NCBI GenBank assembly: GCA_022266195.1
Contig: WHVY01000008.1
Coordinates: 2,356,001-2,420,000 of the forward strand
DNA: 64,000 bases
Source of the DNA: Tetranychus cinnabarinus
Lineage: Eukaryota; Arthropoda; Arachnida; Trombidiformes; Tetranychidae
Direction: 5' to 3'
Shown in pieces: positions 13,374 through 24,517 of this stretch; the stretch's first letter is position 1; each line of letters begins with the position of its first letter. Under the pieces are notes generated by a model, which was not told where the DNA came from, did not search any database, and was given only the letters and a program-made list of their open reading frames with translations. A program made the position numbers and the translations under genes.

Positions 13374-13986
13374 CGTAGTCACCGGGATATGCAGTAATTT
13401 AAACTGATTGGGCACTAAACGTCCAAAGCTTTTTTTGAAAGTAGGTCTACTAAAGGACAGAATCATAGACAAGAAAGATCACGTTAATTTATGATCAACT
13501 TAAATTGATACTCGATGCATGTAAAGGTTTAAATAAATTGACAGATAATCTTACAATCTGTTAAGAGTGTAAATCTTTACTTGTAGTCAGCTGATACAAA
13601 GTCACATGACAAGCTACCCTAAATAAAAAAATTCAATTTAGGAAATTTTATGAGCAAAATTATAAAATGGACAATCAAAAACCATTCAAATGATAATTAG
13701 TTAGCTACATCTATAAATTCCTGACTATCAAGAATCAAAAAATATTTAAACACATGAATAGCTATCTAGATCGTTAATGACTGAGCTACTTGTCTGATGA
13801 ATTATTAATTAATTTTTTGGCTATGTTACAGCGTTTTGACTGAAATCTTTCATCGAGTGCCTCGATTAATTTAAACTTTAGCTGTTCAACAATTAAATTT
13901 GTTTGATCAAAATCGAAAGAGATTTGATTATTTATTATCTGCCGTTTCTTCAAACACGAATCTGCGCTGTATTTATTAATTTCCAA
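13373..13986 (-). CDS. ENY2: ENY2-like protein (SAGA/TREX-2 subunit), in frame with NAXE
   Basis: ENY2 / e(y)2 is a ~100-aa helical subunit of the SAGA deubiquitinase module and the TREX-2 mRNA export complex. Exons 13986-13790, 13613-13581 and 13446-13373 join in phase. They give 101 codons with QLKFKLIEALDERF in the first half and RLVPNQFK in the second, matching the ENY2 pattern LLRAKLIE...ALVP..VKKEL without gaps in those blocks. Exon 2 must use the inner of two adjacent acceptors (13614) to stay in frame. At 13373 the frame either runs 13 codons into the intron to a TGA, or splices at GTAAGT in frame into the NAXE exons. Assignment rests on pattern alignment by eye, so it is good but not certain. 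Confidence 0.62.
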
Positions 13987-14274
13987 GTGATACCTAAGCT
14001 GATTTGAATATCTTAGTAATTTATGACATTAAAGGTTAAAGTTTTCTTTAAAATTAGTAAATCGTTAAATTTGTAATTTATGAACGGAACGTTTTTTTAA
14101 CGTTTAAGAATCAGTTCGAGTTTAGCATTGCCATCTGTTGAAAAATATAACAAAACAACAAAAACGGAGTTTATGACAACATATGTTCTGTGTAATGGAC
14201 TTGTAAAGTTTAACTCTTTTTTCAAACATTTTTACATTTTCAATAGCTGATTCTTATTGAATAACATTATTAAA
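13987..14274. promoter_or_regulatory. Divergent promoter region, ENY2/NAXE and CSTF2
   Basis: Only 288 bases separate the two opposing start codons. The segment is AT-rich and has no clear TATA box, so a shared housekeeping-type bidirectional promoter is inferred from spacing alone. Confidence 0.5.
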
Positions 14275-15541
14275 ATGGCAGCAATTTTGAATTCTAATGA
14301 AAGATCTTTAAGGTCCGTGTTTGTCGGAAATATTCCATACGATGCCACTGAGGAGAAATTGAAAGAATTGTTTTCTCAAGCTGGACCGGTTTTAAGCTTT
14401 AGGTAAGCGTTTTCATTTGTTTTCATTATTATGTCTATCAAACATTTTGGCTTATCTCCAAACCATTCAAATGTATATAGACAGATGCAAAAGATTCAGT
14501 ATTGATGATTCACTCACCTTGTTTTCATCTTTGAACAGACTTGTATATGACAGAGAAACAGGCAAACCAAAGGGCTATGGTTTTTGCGAATATAAAGATC
14601 AAGAGACCGCTTTAAGCGCTATGAGAAATCTAAATGGACATGAATTAAATGGACGCACCCTCAGAGTTGATAATGCTGCAAATGAGAGAACCAAGGAAGA
14701 AATACGTAACCTTCAATCATCACTTGGTGGTACATTCGAAAGTCCATATGGTCCTGAAGTCGACCCAGAAAGAGCACCGGAAGCAATAAGTAAAGCAGTA
14801 GCAAGTCTTCCACCTGAACAAATGTTTGAACTGGCTAAACAGATGAAACAATGTATTCAAACTAATCCTAACGAGGCAAGAAATATGCTACTACAGAATC
14901 CTCAGCTGTCATATGCTCTACTTCAAGCTATAGTTGTCATGAAAATAGTGGATCCCAATGTTGCTTTAAGCATACTTCATCGTAGTACTCCAGTTGCCAA
15001 TGTAATACCAGAGCCAGTGGTTGTTCCGCCAATGATGGGAGTTGCACCAGTACCTACTCCTGGAGTAGCATCATGGCCTCAACCAGGACCAGTTTTACCC
15101 GATAATTATGTTAGAGGTGTGATTCCTCCAGCAGGGCAACCTGTTGCACCACCTCCAGTTGCACCTCCAGTGGCTTCTGGAGTTCAATTCGATCCTAGAT
15201 CGCTAGACCCGAGATCACGTGAGAGTACATCTTTAGATCCTCGAGCGCGGCCTCAAGGATCAGGTTCTCAACCACCATTCGATCCTAGACTGGCAGCTCA
15301 ATCTCCTGCCTCTGGTAATAATCGACCCGGTGGGCCGCCACCTACTACTTCATCTTCCCGAATGAATGCTCCTTCATCCTCTGTCAATATTCCTAATTTA
15401 CCTAATCAAGAGCAAGAAAAGGCTGCTCTCATTATGCAAGTCTTACAATTATCTGATCAACAAATCGCCATGTTACCAGCTGAACAAAGGCAAAGTATTC
15501 AATTGTTAAAAGAGCAAATCTCAAGAGGAGCAACGCATTAG
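14275..15541 (+). CDS. CSTF2: Cleavage stimulation factor 64-kDa subunit
   Basis: CstF-64 binds the U/GU-rich element downstream of poly(A) sites and stimulates pre-mRNA 3'-end cleavage. There are two exons, 14275-14402 and 14539-15541, giving 376 aa. The RRM (residues ~16-93) has RNP2 VFVGNIPY and RNP1 KGYGFCEY. A hinge domain (~107-190) with PPEQMFELAKQMKQCI and ARNMLLQNPQLSYALLQA binds CstF-77/symplekin. A Pro/Gly-rich stretch carries several FDPR/LDPR motifs. The C-terminal helical domain (~333-376, ALIMQVLQLSDQQIAMLP) is intact. The protein is shorter than the vertebrate one because the linker is reduced and the MEARA repeats are absent. An AATAAA lies at 15558-15563. Confidence 0.97.
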
Positions 15542-16238
15542 TTATCATATTTGAACAAATAAAAATCATCAATTAAATATTCTTTAAAAATTAAAAAATG
15601 AAATTTTTATAAAAATTAACCATTAATCATGGTTATTAGTCAACATTTAACAGCTTAAAGGTAACCAAATTTCGTTGAAATTGCTAAATTCAGAAGCAAA
15701 TTGTTTCTGTCATCATCAGATAAATGACAGACAGCCATTTCAGTATATCAGTGCAACAATTGCAATTTATAGAAAATAATTTAATGTATGAAAAACGGAA
15801 ATCCGACAGATCAATGAAATGAAAGTGTAAATTTGTAATCCAATCAATAATGCAAAATTTCTTAGATGCTTACTTCTTTTTCGTAAACTTGTTTCAATCT
15901 TATTAATTGCTAGTGGTTATTAATATTTTTAATTCTCGACCATTATTATAGTAATTGTTAATATTTTATCGCTACAAAAGTACAAAAGTTGAAACTGTCA
16001 ATATGATGTGAAAATAACGCGAAAGCTATTCACACTAAAGTTTTAGACTCTTTATGATAGCATCATGTGTTACATGTTTGGTAACACCAGTTTAGTATCG
16101 AAGTCAAACCCACTTAAAATGTAAATATGAAAAAGCGAGTGATATTAGTCATTAATTAATCTCTCATTATCAATCGCTATAACATTTGTTCAATGTTTTT
16201 TCTAGTTTTATTTAGTTTTGTGCTCCACTCTATTCATC
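15542..16238. other. CSTF2 3' end and ClC-7 5' region
   Basis: AT-rich intergenic DNA with the CSTF2 poly(A) signal at 15558. A pyrimidine-rich acceptor-like sequence ending in TTTATTTAG lies just before 16216, so ClC-7 may have an upstream 5' exon that I could not identify. Confidence 0.5.
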
Positions 16239-19060
16239 ATGTCTCTTGATTTTCTGTCCCAAAAATATGAAAGCCTTGATTATGACCAGTGTGAAAATTA
16301 TTATTTCCTTCTGGAACAGCGTCAACAGCAACGCAATTTGAACATTTTGCGAAACAAAGGATTCAAAAGATGGATTGTCATTTTATTCATTGGTATTTTA
16401 ACAGCTTTGACAGCATGTGGTATCGTCATCGCTACAGACAAACTTGCTTCATACAAATTCCATTTTCTCATGACCAAAATGAACCAATGTGACAACTCGA
16501 GTTTTTGTTACACGCCCTTGTTTTATTGGATGGGGATAAATGCCACGCTAGTTGCTATTGGCTCTATTATGGTTACATATTGGGCTCCGGTTGCTGCTGG
16601 CTCAGGTATTCCAGTCGTTAAATGTTATCTTAATGGTGTAAAAGTTCCTGAAGTCGTTAGATTCAAGACATTCGTTAGTAAGGCTGTTGGTGTTATTTTT
16701 TCTGTTGTTGGTGGATTGGCGACAGGAAAAGAAGGGCCTATGATCCATTGTGGTGCTGTTATTGCGGCTGGAGTCTCTCAAGGAAAAAGTACCACATTTA
16801 AAAAAGATACACATCTCTTAGATGAATTTAAGGATGATAGAGAAAAAAGAGACTTTGTTTCTGCAGGTTTGTTTATTTTTCCGCAAATATTATTCACTCA
16901 TATAACTTCATCTTATCTTAGCGCTATTCTAGAAAAATGGTTTTGTTTACTTTATCTGTATTGAGCTTTGAACCTTCAAATTACAAATTGCTCAATGAGA
17001 AAATCTTTCAAATTATGAGTGATTCACAAATGCATACAAATTTCACTTTTATCGTATTTAGGACAAATAGATTTTAAATTTATCAATAATAACGAAAGAG
17101 TTACTCTTTGATAATAACATTGTTCGACTAGTAAAATCAACCAGCAATAGTCGACTAATTATCAATATTTTTAGCTAAGATAAACCTAAATATAATTTCT
17201 GTTAAGTAATCATTACGACACAAAAGATACTTGATAGAGTATAATCTGGTAGAATAATCACGATGACACAAATTGCAATTTGTTTTATTGTTTCATATTG
17301 TATTTTACACTTGAATTACTATTTTTCTTGAGAACTTATGCTAAATTTTCTGAAAAAACTTCGAAGGATTCTCAATTTTCTGCTTCTTTTGCGCTCATTA
17401 AATTTCATGTATAAATATTTTGTATTTTCTGTTCTCAAATAATTCATAAATTTATTTTTTCCTCTGTTCAGGGGCTGCTGCTGGAGTTGCTGCTGCTTTT
17501 GGTGCTCCAATTGGAGGTGTCTTATTCAGTTTAGAAGAAGGAGCTTCGTTCTGGAACCAAGCATTAACATGGAGAATATTTTTCTGCTCAATGATAACCA
17601 CTTTTACTCTCAACATTGTTCTTTCAATTTACCATAATCATGCTGGCCAACTATCTTATCCAGGTTTAATTAACTTTGGTAAATTTGGTGAAATCAATTA
17701 TGCTATCTATGAAATACCCATTTATGCTTTTCTTGGAGCTATTGGCGGAATCCTTGGAGCTCTACACAACAGTATTAATCTTCGTCTATCTATGATACGA
17801 CTGAAATACATTAACAGAAACTGGAGCAAAGTAGCTGAATCGGTTTTCATTTCCATTTTCACCTGTTCTATAGCTTACTCTCTTATATACCTTGATGAAG
17901 ATTGCCATAAAAAGGAATTATTGTCTCTAAATGAAACCATTAGGGCTGGCTGTAAAGAAAGCGAATTTTCAGTTATGTCTTATCTTTGGCTAGCAACTCC
18001 TGAAGCAACTATTTCCAGATTATTTCATAGCGATGATGATATGTGGACTTGGAAAACTCTTCTTATTTTCTTTGTATGTTATTTCTTTCTTGCCACTTGG
18101 ACTTATGGAATTAGCGTTTCTTCTGGTCTTTTCATTCCTTCTTTAATTGTTGGTGCTACTGGTGGTCGACTATTTTATCTTCTAGTCAAACATACTCTTC
18201 CTGATGAGAGTGATTGGGCTGATGGTTGTAAATTTGCTCTTATCGGTGCCGCCGCTATGTTAGGAGGAGTTGTTCGTATGACTATAAGTTTGACCGTCAT
18301 TATGATTGAAACAACTGGAAATATAACGTTTGGTCCACCAATAATGATAACCCTAATTGTATCTAAATGGGTTGGTGACTATTTTAACCATGAAAGTATT
18401 TATGATATTCACATTCGTCTAGCTGCCATACCATTCCTTTATTGGGAACCTCCGTCTTTGTCTACCACCGTTTATGCCTCGGAAATCATGTCAGCGCCAG
18501 TTGTTGCATTAAGAAGTGTCGAAAAAGTTGATCGTATTATTCAAGTTCTGGAAAATGAAACTCACAATGGTTTTCCTGTTGTTGACACGGAAGAATTTGA
18601 TTTCACTGAATCAGGCTCGTCCCTTGAGCCATCTTATTCATCTCCAGCTCATTATGGTCGTTTCCGTGGACTTATTTTAAGATGGCAATTGATTGTTCTT
18701 CTCCAAGAGAAAATTTTCAATGAAAATGATGAATATCATAAGATTACAGCTGGAACTTTTCGAGATGCTTATCCAAGATATCCACCAATTGAAAAAATCA
18801 TCAATTTAATTACAGATCAAGAGAGACAGTATTCTATTGATTTAAGACCTGTGATGAATCCTAGTCCATATTCAATGTCTCACACTGCTTCATTGAATCG
18901 TATCTTCCAATTATTCCGTGCTCTAGGATTGAGACATTTAGTAATTGTCAATGATTATAATGAAGTTGTTGGTATTGTTACCCGTAAAGATATTGCACGC
19001 TATCGACAACATTGTCATCGCGGTAAACTTTTCCTCCAGACTCTACAGATCTCTGTGTAA
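16239..19060 (+). CDS. CLCN7: ClC-7-type lysosomal chloride/proton exchanger
   Basis: ClC-7 exchanges 2 Cl- for 1 H+ across late endosome/lysosome membranes. Exons 16239-16866 and 17472-19060 join in phase 1, giving 738 aa. The chloride-filter motif GSGIP, the gating glutamate in GKEGP and the proton glutamate in SLEEGASFW are all present, so it should be an exchanger, not a channel. Two CBS domains follow (~548-640 and ~666-725), the second with RALGLRHLVIVNDYNEVVG. N-terminal YESLDYD and the block RDFVSAGAAAGVAAAFGAPI are ClC-7 rather than ClC-6 type. The N-terminus before YESLDYD is only about ten residues, far shorter than in vertebrates, so sorting motifs may be lost or encoded in an unseen upstream exon. 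The ATG at 16239 is the first in frame. Confidence 0.96.
16867..17471. other. ClC-7 intron
   Basis: A 605-base AT-rich intron. No nested gene or repeat was recognised. Confidence 0.85.
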
Positions 19061-19821
19061 TTTGTTCATATTTTTTTAAAAAAAACTGAAAGCTTTTTGA
19101 GATTTGCACAAGGACAATGTTTTTCACAACTCATGTAAAATTTCCGAATTCGTTTTTGTAAATATCAGCTTTCAATCTATACATATGTCAATCTATGTAT
19201 TTCATATCATTGTTTTTACCATAACTCGTTTGATTTCTTTAAGAATTATTTATTTTCAAATAAAACATTCAATATATCATCACATCAATAAGTCATTTTA
19301 TTCAGAATTATAAAATATTAGTAAAATAAATTGAGTCAAGTTTCAAATTGCACAATGTTTTTAATCATTGATAATGGGTTTGCAAAAAAGTCATGGAGCT
19401 CACATTTCGATTTCTGTAAATTTTTCAATCTGATTATAAAAATGTTAGTTTTAATCTTTCCCTACAATTCAATTATGTATTTGCACACCTTTAACTATAA
19501 ATTATCATGTTTTGTATCAGACTCCTTGGATAAATTGTGACAATTAATACATATTGACAGATGAACCGATAGCTGATTAATGGCTGCATGGATGCTGCAT
19601 TGGAGATAAAAGAGACTGGGGGTGATATCATGAAATGAAAACAGAAGGAAAAGGAAGATAAAAACAGTGCCACTATCATACTTGTAACTTATATTACCGC
19701 TTGTTAATAGTTACAAATGGAATCTTATTTAGACTGAGTTTCAGTTTTCAGCTCCTGTGGATGAAAGAAATGAAAACAAAAGAATGTCAATTAGTCATGT
19801 TTGATTGTACACCAATAATGG
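19061..19821. other. Convergent 3' region, ClC-7 and spermidine synthase
   Basis: Plus-strand AATAAA signals at 19259-19264 and 19325-19330 suit the ClC-7 transcript. Short AT-rich open frames here are not supported as genes. Confidence 0.6.
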
Positions 19822-20787
19822 TTAATATGTTAAATTGTCAATGTTTGTGGAAACAGGTTTGCAACTTACATTTCGTACGAAATTTGGTAATACAAATGAA
19901 GCTCGGTGTATTTCAGTTGAATAATATTTCAATTTCATTTCAGCAACTTGTTCATCGGTTAACTTATGGATAGGCTCACCGAAATTGGTCTTTTTATCTT
20001 TACAAGCTAAAAGAAATCCAATCTGGCCTGAAGGATAGGTTGGAACCAGTGTTAAGGCATAAGCAACCGATGCAAATAACTCGGAAGCAGTTGCATAAAG
20101 AAACTTAATCAAGTGCAAATGAAACCAAATGGTTTCAGCTTGACAGGCAATGATTCCACCACTTCGAAGGCATTCCTTTAATGATTGATAATATTCCTTC
20201 TGGAAAAGAGACACAGCTGGTCCTTTTGGATCTGATGAATCAGTTATAATTACATCAAAGGCGTCCTTATTTTCTCGTATATAAGCATATCCATCACCGA
20301 TTAAAACCTTTACTTTAGGATCGCTGAATGATGAGGCCATAAAGGGAAGATATTTCTTGGAAACTTCAACCACTCTTTCATCAATTTCACATAAAGTGAT
20401 TGACTCTACACTTGGATGTTTCAGGCATTCACGGATAACTCCACCGTCACCACCACCTACAATCAACACCTTCTTGGGATTGGGGTGACTGTTGAGGGGA
20501 AGAAAGGAAATCATTTCTTGGTACGAGAATTCATCCTTTTCTGTTAACTGCATGGCTCCATCCAAGGCAAGACAACGTCCAAGAACATCACTGTAGCAAT
20601 GAAATTAGCAAAATTGGTGTTAGATTAGACATTAAAACGTTAATTCTTACCTTTCAAAAACAACCAAATCTTGGTATTTGGTTTTCTCGGCGTGAATCAA
20701 TTTGTCACATTTAACAGCACTAATTATCTTGTCACAGTCATCCGCAATGTCCTTTTCACAGAAATAGCCTTTAATGTATGAATCCAT
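19822..20787 (-). CDS. SRM: Spermidine synthase
   Basis: The enzyme transfers aminopropyl from decarboxylated S-adenosylmethionine to putrescine in the cytosol. Exons 20787-20651 and 20590-19822 give 301 aa, the normal family size. Key features are YQDLVVFES near residue 45, DGAMQLTEKDEFSYQEMI, the dcSAM loop VGGGDGGVIRE (~86-96), the acidic pair in CEIDE, catalytic-region DSSDP (~163) and PTYPSGQIGF. The C-terminal helix motif HRASFVLPNF is present. After it the frame runs 19 more residues, but a good donor (AAT|GTAAGT) sits right there, so the last few residues may come from another exon. A 5' acceptor ends at 20814, indicating a noncoding first exon; a donor at 21229 is a candidate for it. 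Confidence 0.95.
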
Positions 20788-20813
20788 TTTTGTTAACTTA
20801 ATTCAACTTGGAG

Positions 20814-23800
20814 CTAGAAATAATTAAAGTAAAAAGTGTTATAGACTTGATTTGGTCAAATCAACTGTAAAATTAAGACTACTATCAATATTACTTGGCT
20901 GTAAAAATAGATTGCCAAGTGAAACAATCGAAGACACTCAAGATTTTACTTAAAGCTTATTAAGTTAGCTTGATAATAGATGATAATTATGGAGATATGG
21001 GCAACTTAATGGTTCGTATATTGATAATCTATTTCGACAGAGTTAACAGCATTAATCAGCTAGCAATGTATTAGAAGCAATTAAGAATCTTAACACCCAA
21101 TAATCAGTCAGCTATCAACAGATTTGACTAAATATCAGTTTTGCTTTACATATAAAATGAAACATTAAATAAAGGAAAGTAACACTTGAATGTAAAGCAA
21201 GTTGATATGTGTTTTCATATGATACTAACCTGACAAAGTTGTTGAATGCTGTTGAAGTCTGTGGATGTAATTCAAGAATGAGATGAAAATAAACAATTTG
21301 AAAATTAAACAAAATACCAATTAATAAGAGAAATGGGAAAATTAAGTGTTTACTTAATTATTTGTCAAAAATCAATGAAGATCATGGTCAAACGATGATG
21401 ATTATCTGGACAAACAGTTTGATGAGATTAGATGACTGGTGATGACTATAGACTGTAAATAAACTACAAAATATTAGATTGAGACTAGTCTTGGTTTATA
21501 TAATAACATCCAACTTATGAAATCAGAGTTAAATGTTCATGGGAACACAAAATTGAAACTCAAGATACATGACGATATTTTTGACGCTAGTTATTCAATG
21601 TTTTTAGTAAAGATTGCTGATCACTTCACAAATCAATGCATGAAACCTGTCAACTATTGATACATTTACACACAATAATAAACAGTTACAATATTATTAA
21701 CCTTGATCTTTAAACAGCAGTTTTGAGAAGATGTAAAATGAATTGCAGGAACACAAAAATATCAACATTGAATGAACAAATCAATCTTGGCTTCTTCCTG
21801 TGAACATTGGTTCGCATTAATAGCTATAAACGTGCTCAATAATCAAATAAATTGTTGAAATGTTTCCCTTAATCAAGTTTACTTATAACTTTCAAATCAT
21901 CAAAACCTCAAGTTTAAACAAAAACCGTATCGGTCAAAAAAACTGTTATTACACACTCATTCAAAGTCAAAGCTACCATTGATAGAGTTTCGGGGCAAAA
22001 ATAAATCTGAAAATTTATTGAATTCATTCGAAATCTAAAATAAAAATTAATTATCTCACATTTAATTGCAATGATTCTTGGAGAGTGAAAATTATCCAAA
22101 TTTTATTTTACCCAATAGATGGCGCTCTTAACCAACTGCTCTTTTTGTTTCGCTTTGGTTTCATCATTTTCAGAACTTTATATTAATTTTTCCATGACTT
22201 TAAGAATAATAAGCCGCAAGGATCATTGAATGCAGAGATGATGGATTTTCCCCATTTTTAACCCTTCAATAATTCAACTTGACTTTTGATCGACCGGTAC
22301 TTGGCTTTGAATGGTCTGAGACTCGAAGAAGACAATATTTTCATCTTTTCCTTACACTAATCATTAATTTAAACATTTATCGGTTTCTAAAAAATCAGTA
22401 AAAAATTCTGTAATTATTTTGAAGCATTGAAAATTCAACTGACAGTTTCTTTGACCAATACTGTGCAGTGTAATAGGACAAGCAAATATCATATCAGTTG
22501 GTCATTTGATTTGATAAAGGTGAATCGGTTGATATAAATGGTAATATTGAATTATTTTTGTTGAATGTTACGGTGAAGGATAATTTTCGGCTGATTTGAA
22601 TGTTGAAGTTTTATTTGGTTAAATCTGATACTTGATCAATTGATTGATCAAATGAAATGGTAAACAGCTTAAAGGTATTTAAATGTAAACAATTAATTGA
22701 GATTAGTGATTGAACAAAGTGAATAAAGTTAACATCTCACTTGGAGATTACAATTCACTTGATAATGGTTTGCAGTTGAAGAGAGATGATGATTTGTCAT
22801 TGAAAGTTAAAAAATATAAATAAAAAAATTTTTTAGCTGTCATTTGATCCCTAAAGGTTTCAATGATTTATTTATTATCAGATAAACTCGCAAATGTTTA
22901 TGAATCTAAGAAGAGTAAACCACAAAAATGGCTTTCGATGTGGTTTGATGTTAACTTTGCATCCCATTCAGGGAAAGATGCAAGAAGATAGCCAGATGGA
23001 GAGATGCTTAGGATGATGAGGATGGTGATCAACAAGGGGAAGGACAAGATGAAGAGGAGGAGGATGGAGGAGGACGACAAAAGAGTGAAGAGAAGCAAGT
23101 TCCTATCTTGGGACATTTCCTTTCATCATTTAATTTCATTTCATCTAATAGTATATTTAACCATTGAAAATATAATATTATCCAAAGTTAATAAACAAAT
23201 AATACAACAATTGAAAAATTATGAACACACTTTCATCTACTTCAATCAACAAGTACTATCCTATCACAATTTAACCCACCAAAGGCTAACAATTTAGGTG
23301 ATTGGAAAGTCATTGGTGAAAGGTAGATTGGTTTAAGCTTAGCATGTGTTTAGGTGAGGGTTGAGTTGAATTATCATAATTGAAACAAAGGGATCAATTG
23401 GCTTGCTCGGTCAACTTGCTTCTGTTGAAACACTTGGCTTTTAACTTGTTGAGTTGTGATGCTTCATTTAGCTGGACAAGTTGAATGGACAGTATTTAGG
23501 TTTCTTATTAACATTGAAAATCGTTATTTTTAAGGAAAAAAACTCGTCGAAATTAGACATTTCCTTGCTGTTGCTGTTTCTTCTTGAAAAGGTAACAGTT
23601 GCTTTTTGTCTAGTGTATAAAACAACTTGTAGTTCCCATGTTTCTACCTTGATTATACCTCCAATCCTCAATTACTTTTTTACCTCACGATTTTCACGGT
23701 TACCTTCATCATCCTCAAAGCAGTCTTTTTATCTTCTTTGTTGCTGTACAGTTGACGCTCTGGTGATTGCTGTTGCGTTCAACAGAAGCTTAACTTAGGC

Positions 23801-24517
23801 CACTTTACCTCTGTGATTGTTGCACTAAACTTGACTCAGGTCCTGAAAGCAAATGGGAAAGAAAACGTTAATTTTGCAAAATTTGTAACAGCATTTAAAT
23901 ATTTACCCTTTTTCAATTTTAATTTGTGCTCCTTCATTAACCAATATTATCTTTGTCCGTTAATTTTGGCCAATTGTTTAAATCTGGATGATGGAGGTAA
24001 AGTGAAAATATGAACATTAGTCTGTTGCTTGGAAAAGCCCTGAATGTGTCCCAGGCGATCTCTTGATCCTCAGTCTCTCCTCCTTCTTGTCATCCTCCTC
24101 CTCTTTTTTATCCTCATCACTCTTTTTCATCTTCCATTACTCTCTCCTCTTGTGTCTCCTTTCAACTTGTGACCCGGTAAACAACAGACTCCCATCTTGG
24201 TGACATTGAAAAACACGCGCCCACCAAAGAAACACGCGTTCACACTTTTTTTTTGTCAACCTTTATATCATTTAATTGTTTGCGCGTGCAGTTAACTGGT
24301 TACCAATCAACATTTTGTGGATCCTATTTTGTGTCTCCATGAAAACAAAAGTGACAACGACAATAACGACTTACCTTGTAATTTTGTTGTAATTTGTTTT
24401 GATTTATTTTAATCAAATTTAGTAATCAACTGATACAATACCAAAGTGATAGTTTAAAGTTGATCTATTGAGTTACCGTCATCGATTAAACTGGTCCTTC
24501 CCTGGGTTACAGTTGAA
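20814..24517. other. Intergenic: spermidine synthase 5' side to Serrate promoter
   Basis: About 3.7 kb of AT-rich DNA. It probably includes a spermidine synthase noncoding exon ending at 21230. A purine-rich low-complexity tract lies at about 22985-23100 and a pyrimidine-rich one at about 24060-24160. Small open frames in 23000-24013 are compositional and are not called. The last 300 bases hold the CACGCG cluster described separately. Confidence 0.55.
24214..24288 (+). promoter_or_regulatory. Cluster of three CACGCG (Hairy/E(spl)-type) sites upstream of the Notch ligand
   Basis: CACGCG occurs at 24214-24219 and 24233-24238 (both inside AACACGCG) and in reverse at 24283-24288. The cluster starts about 300 bases before the ligand ATG. 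CACGCG is the class-C box bound by Hairy/Enhancer-of-split repressors. Three copies in 75 bases of very AT-rich DNA are striking. Function is inferred. Confidence 0.45.

Noticed and set aside
13614..13619. Outer acceptor (ATTTAG|GGTAGC) for the second ENY2-like exon
   Set aside because: It puts the third exon out of frame with an early stop; the inner acceptor five bases downstream keeps ENY2 and NAXE in frame.
22985..23300. Lys/Arg/Met-rich plus-strand frame
   Set aside because: Arises from a purine-rich tract, then AT filler; no homology or regulatory context.
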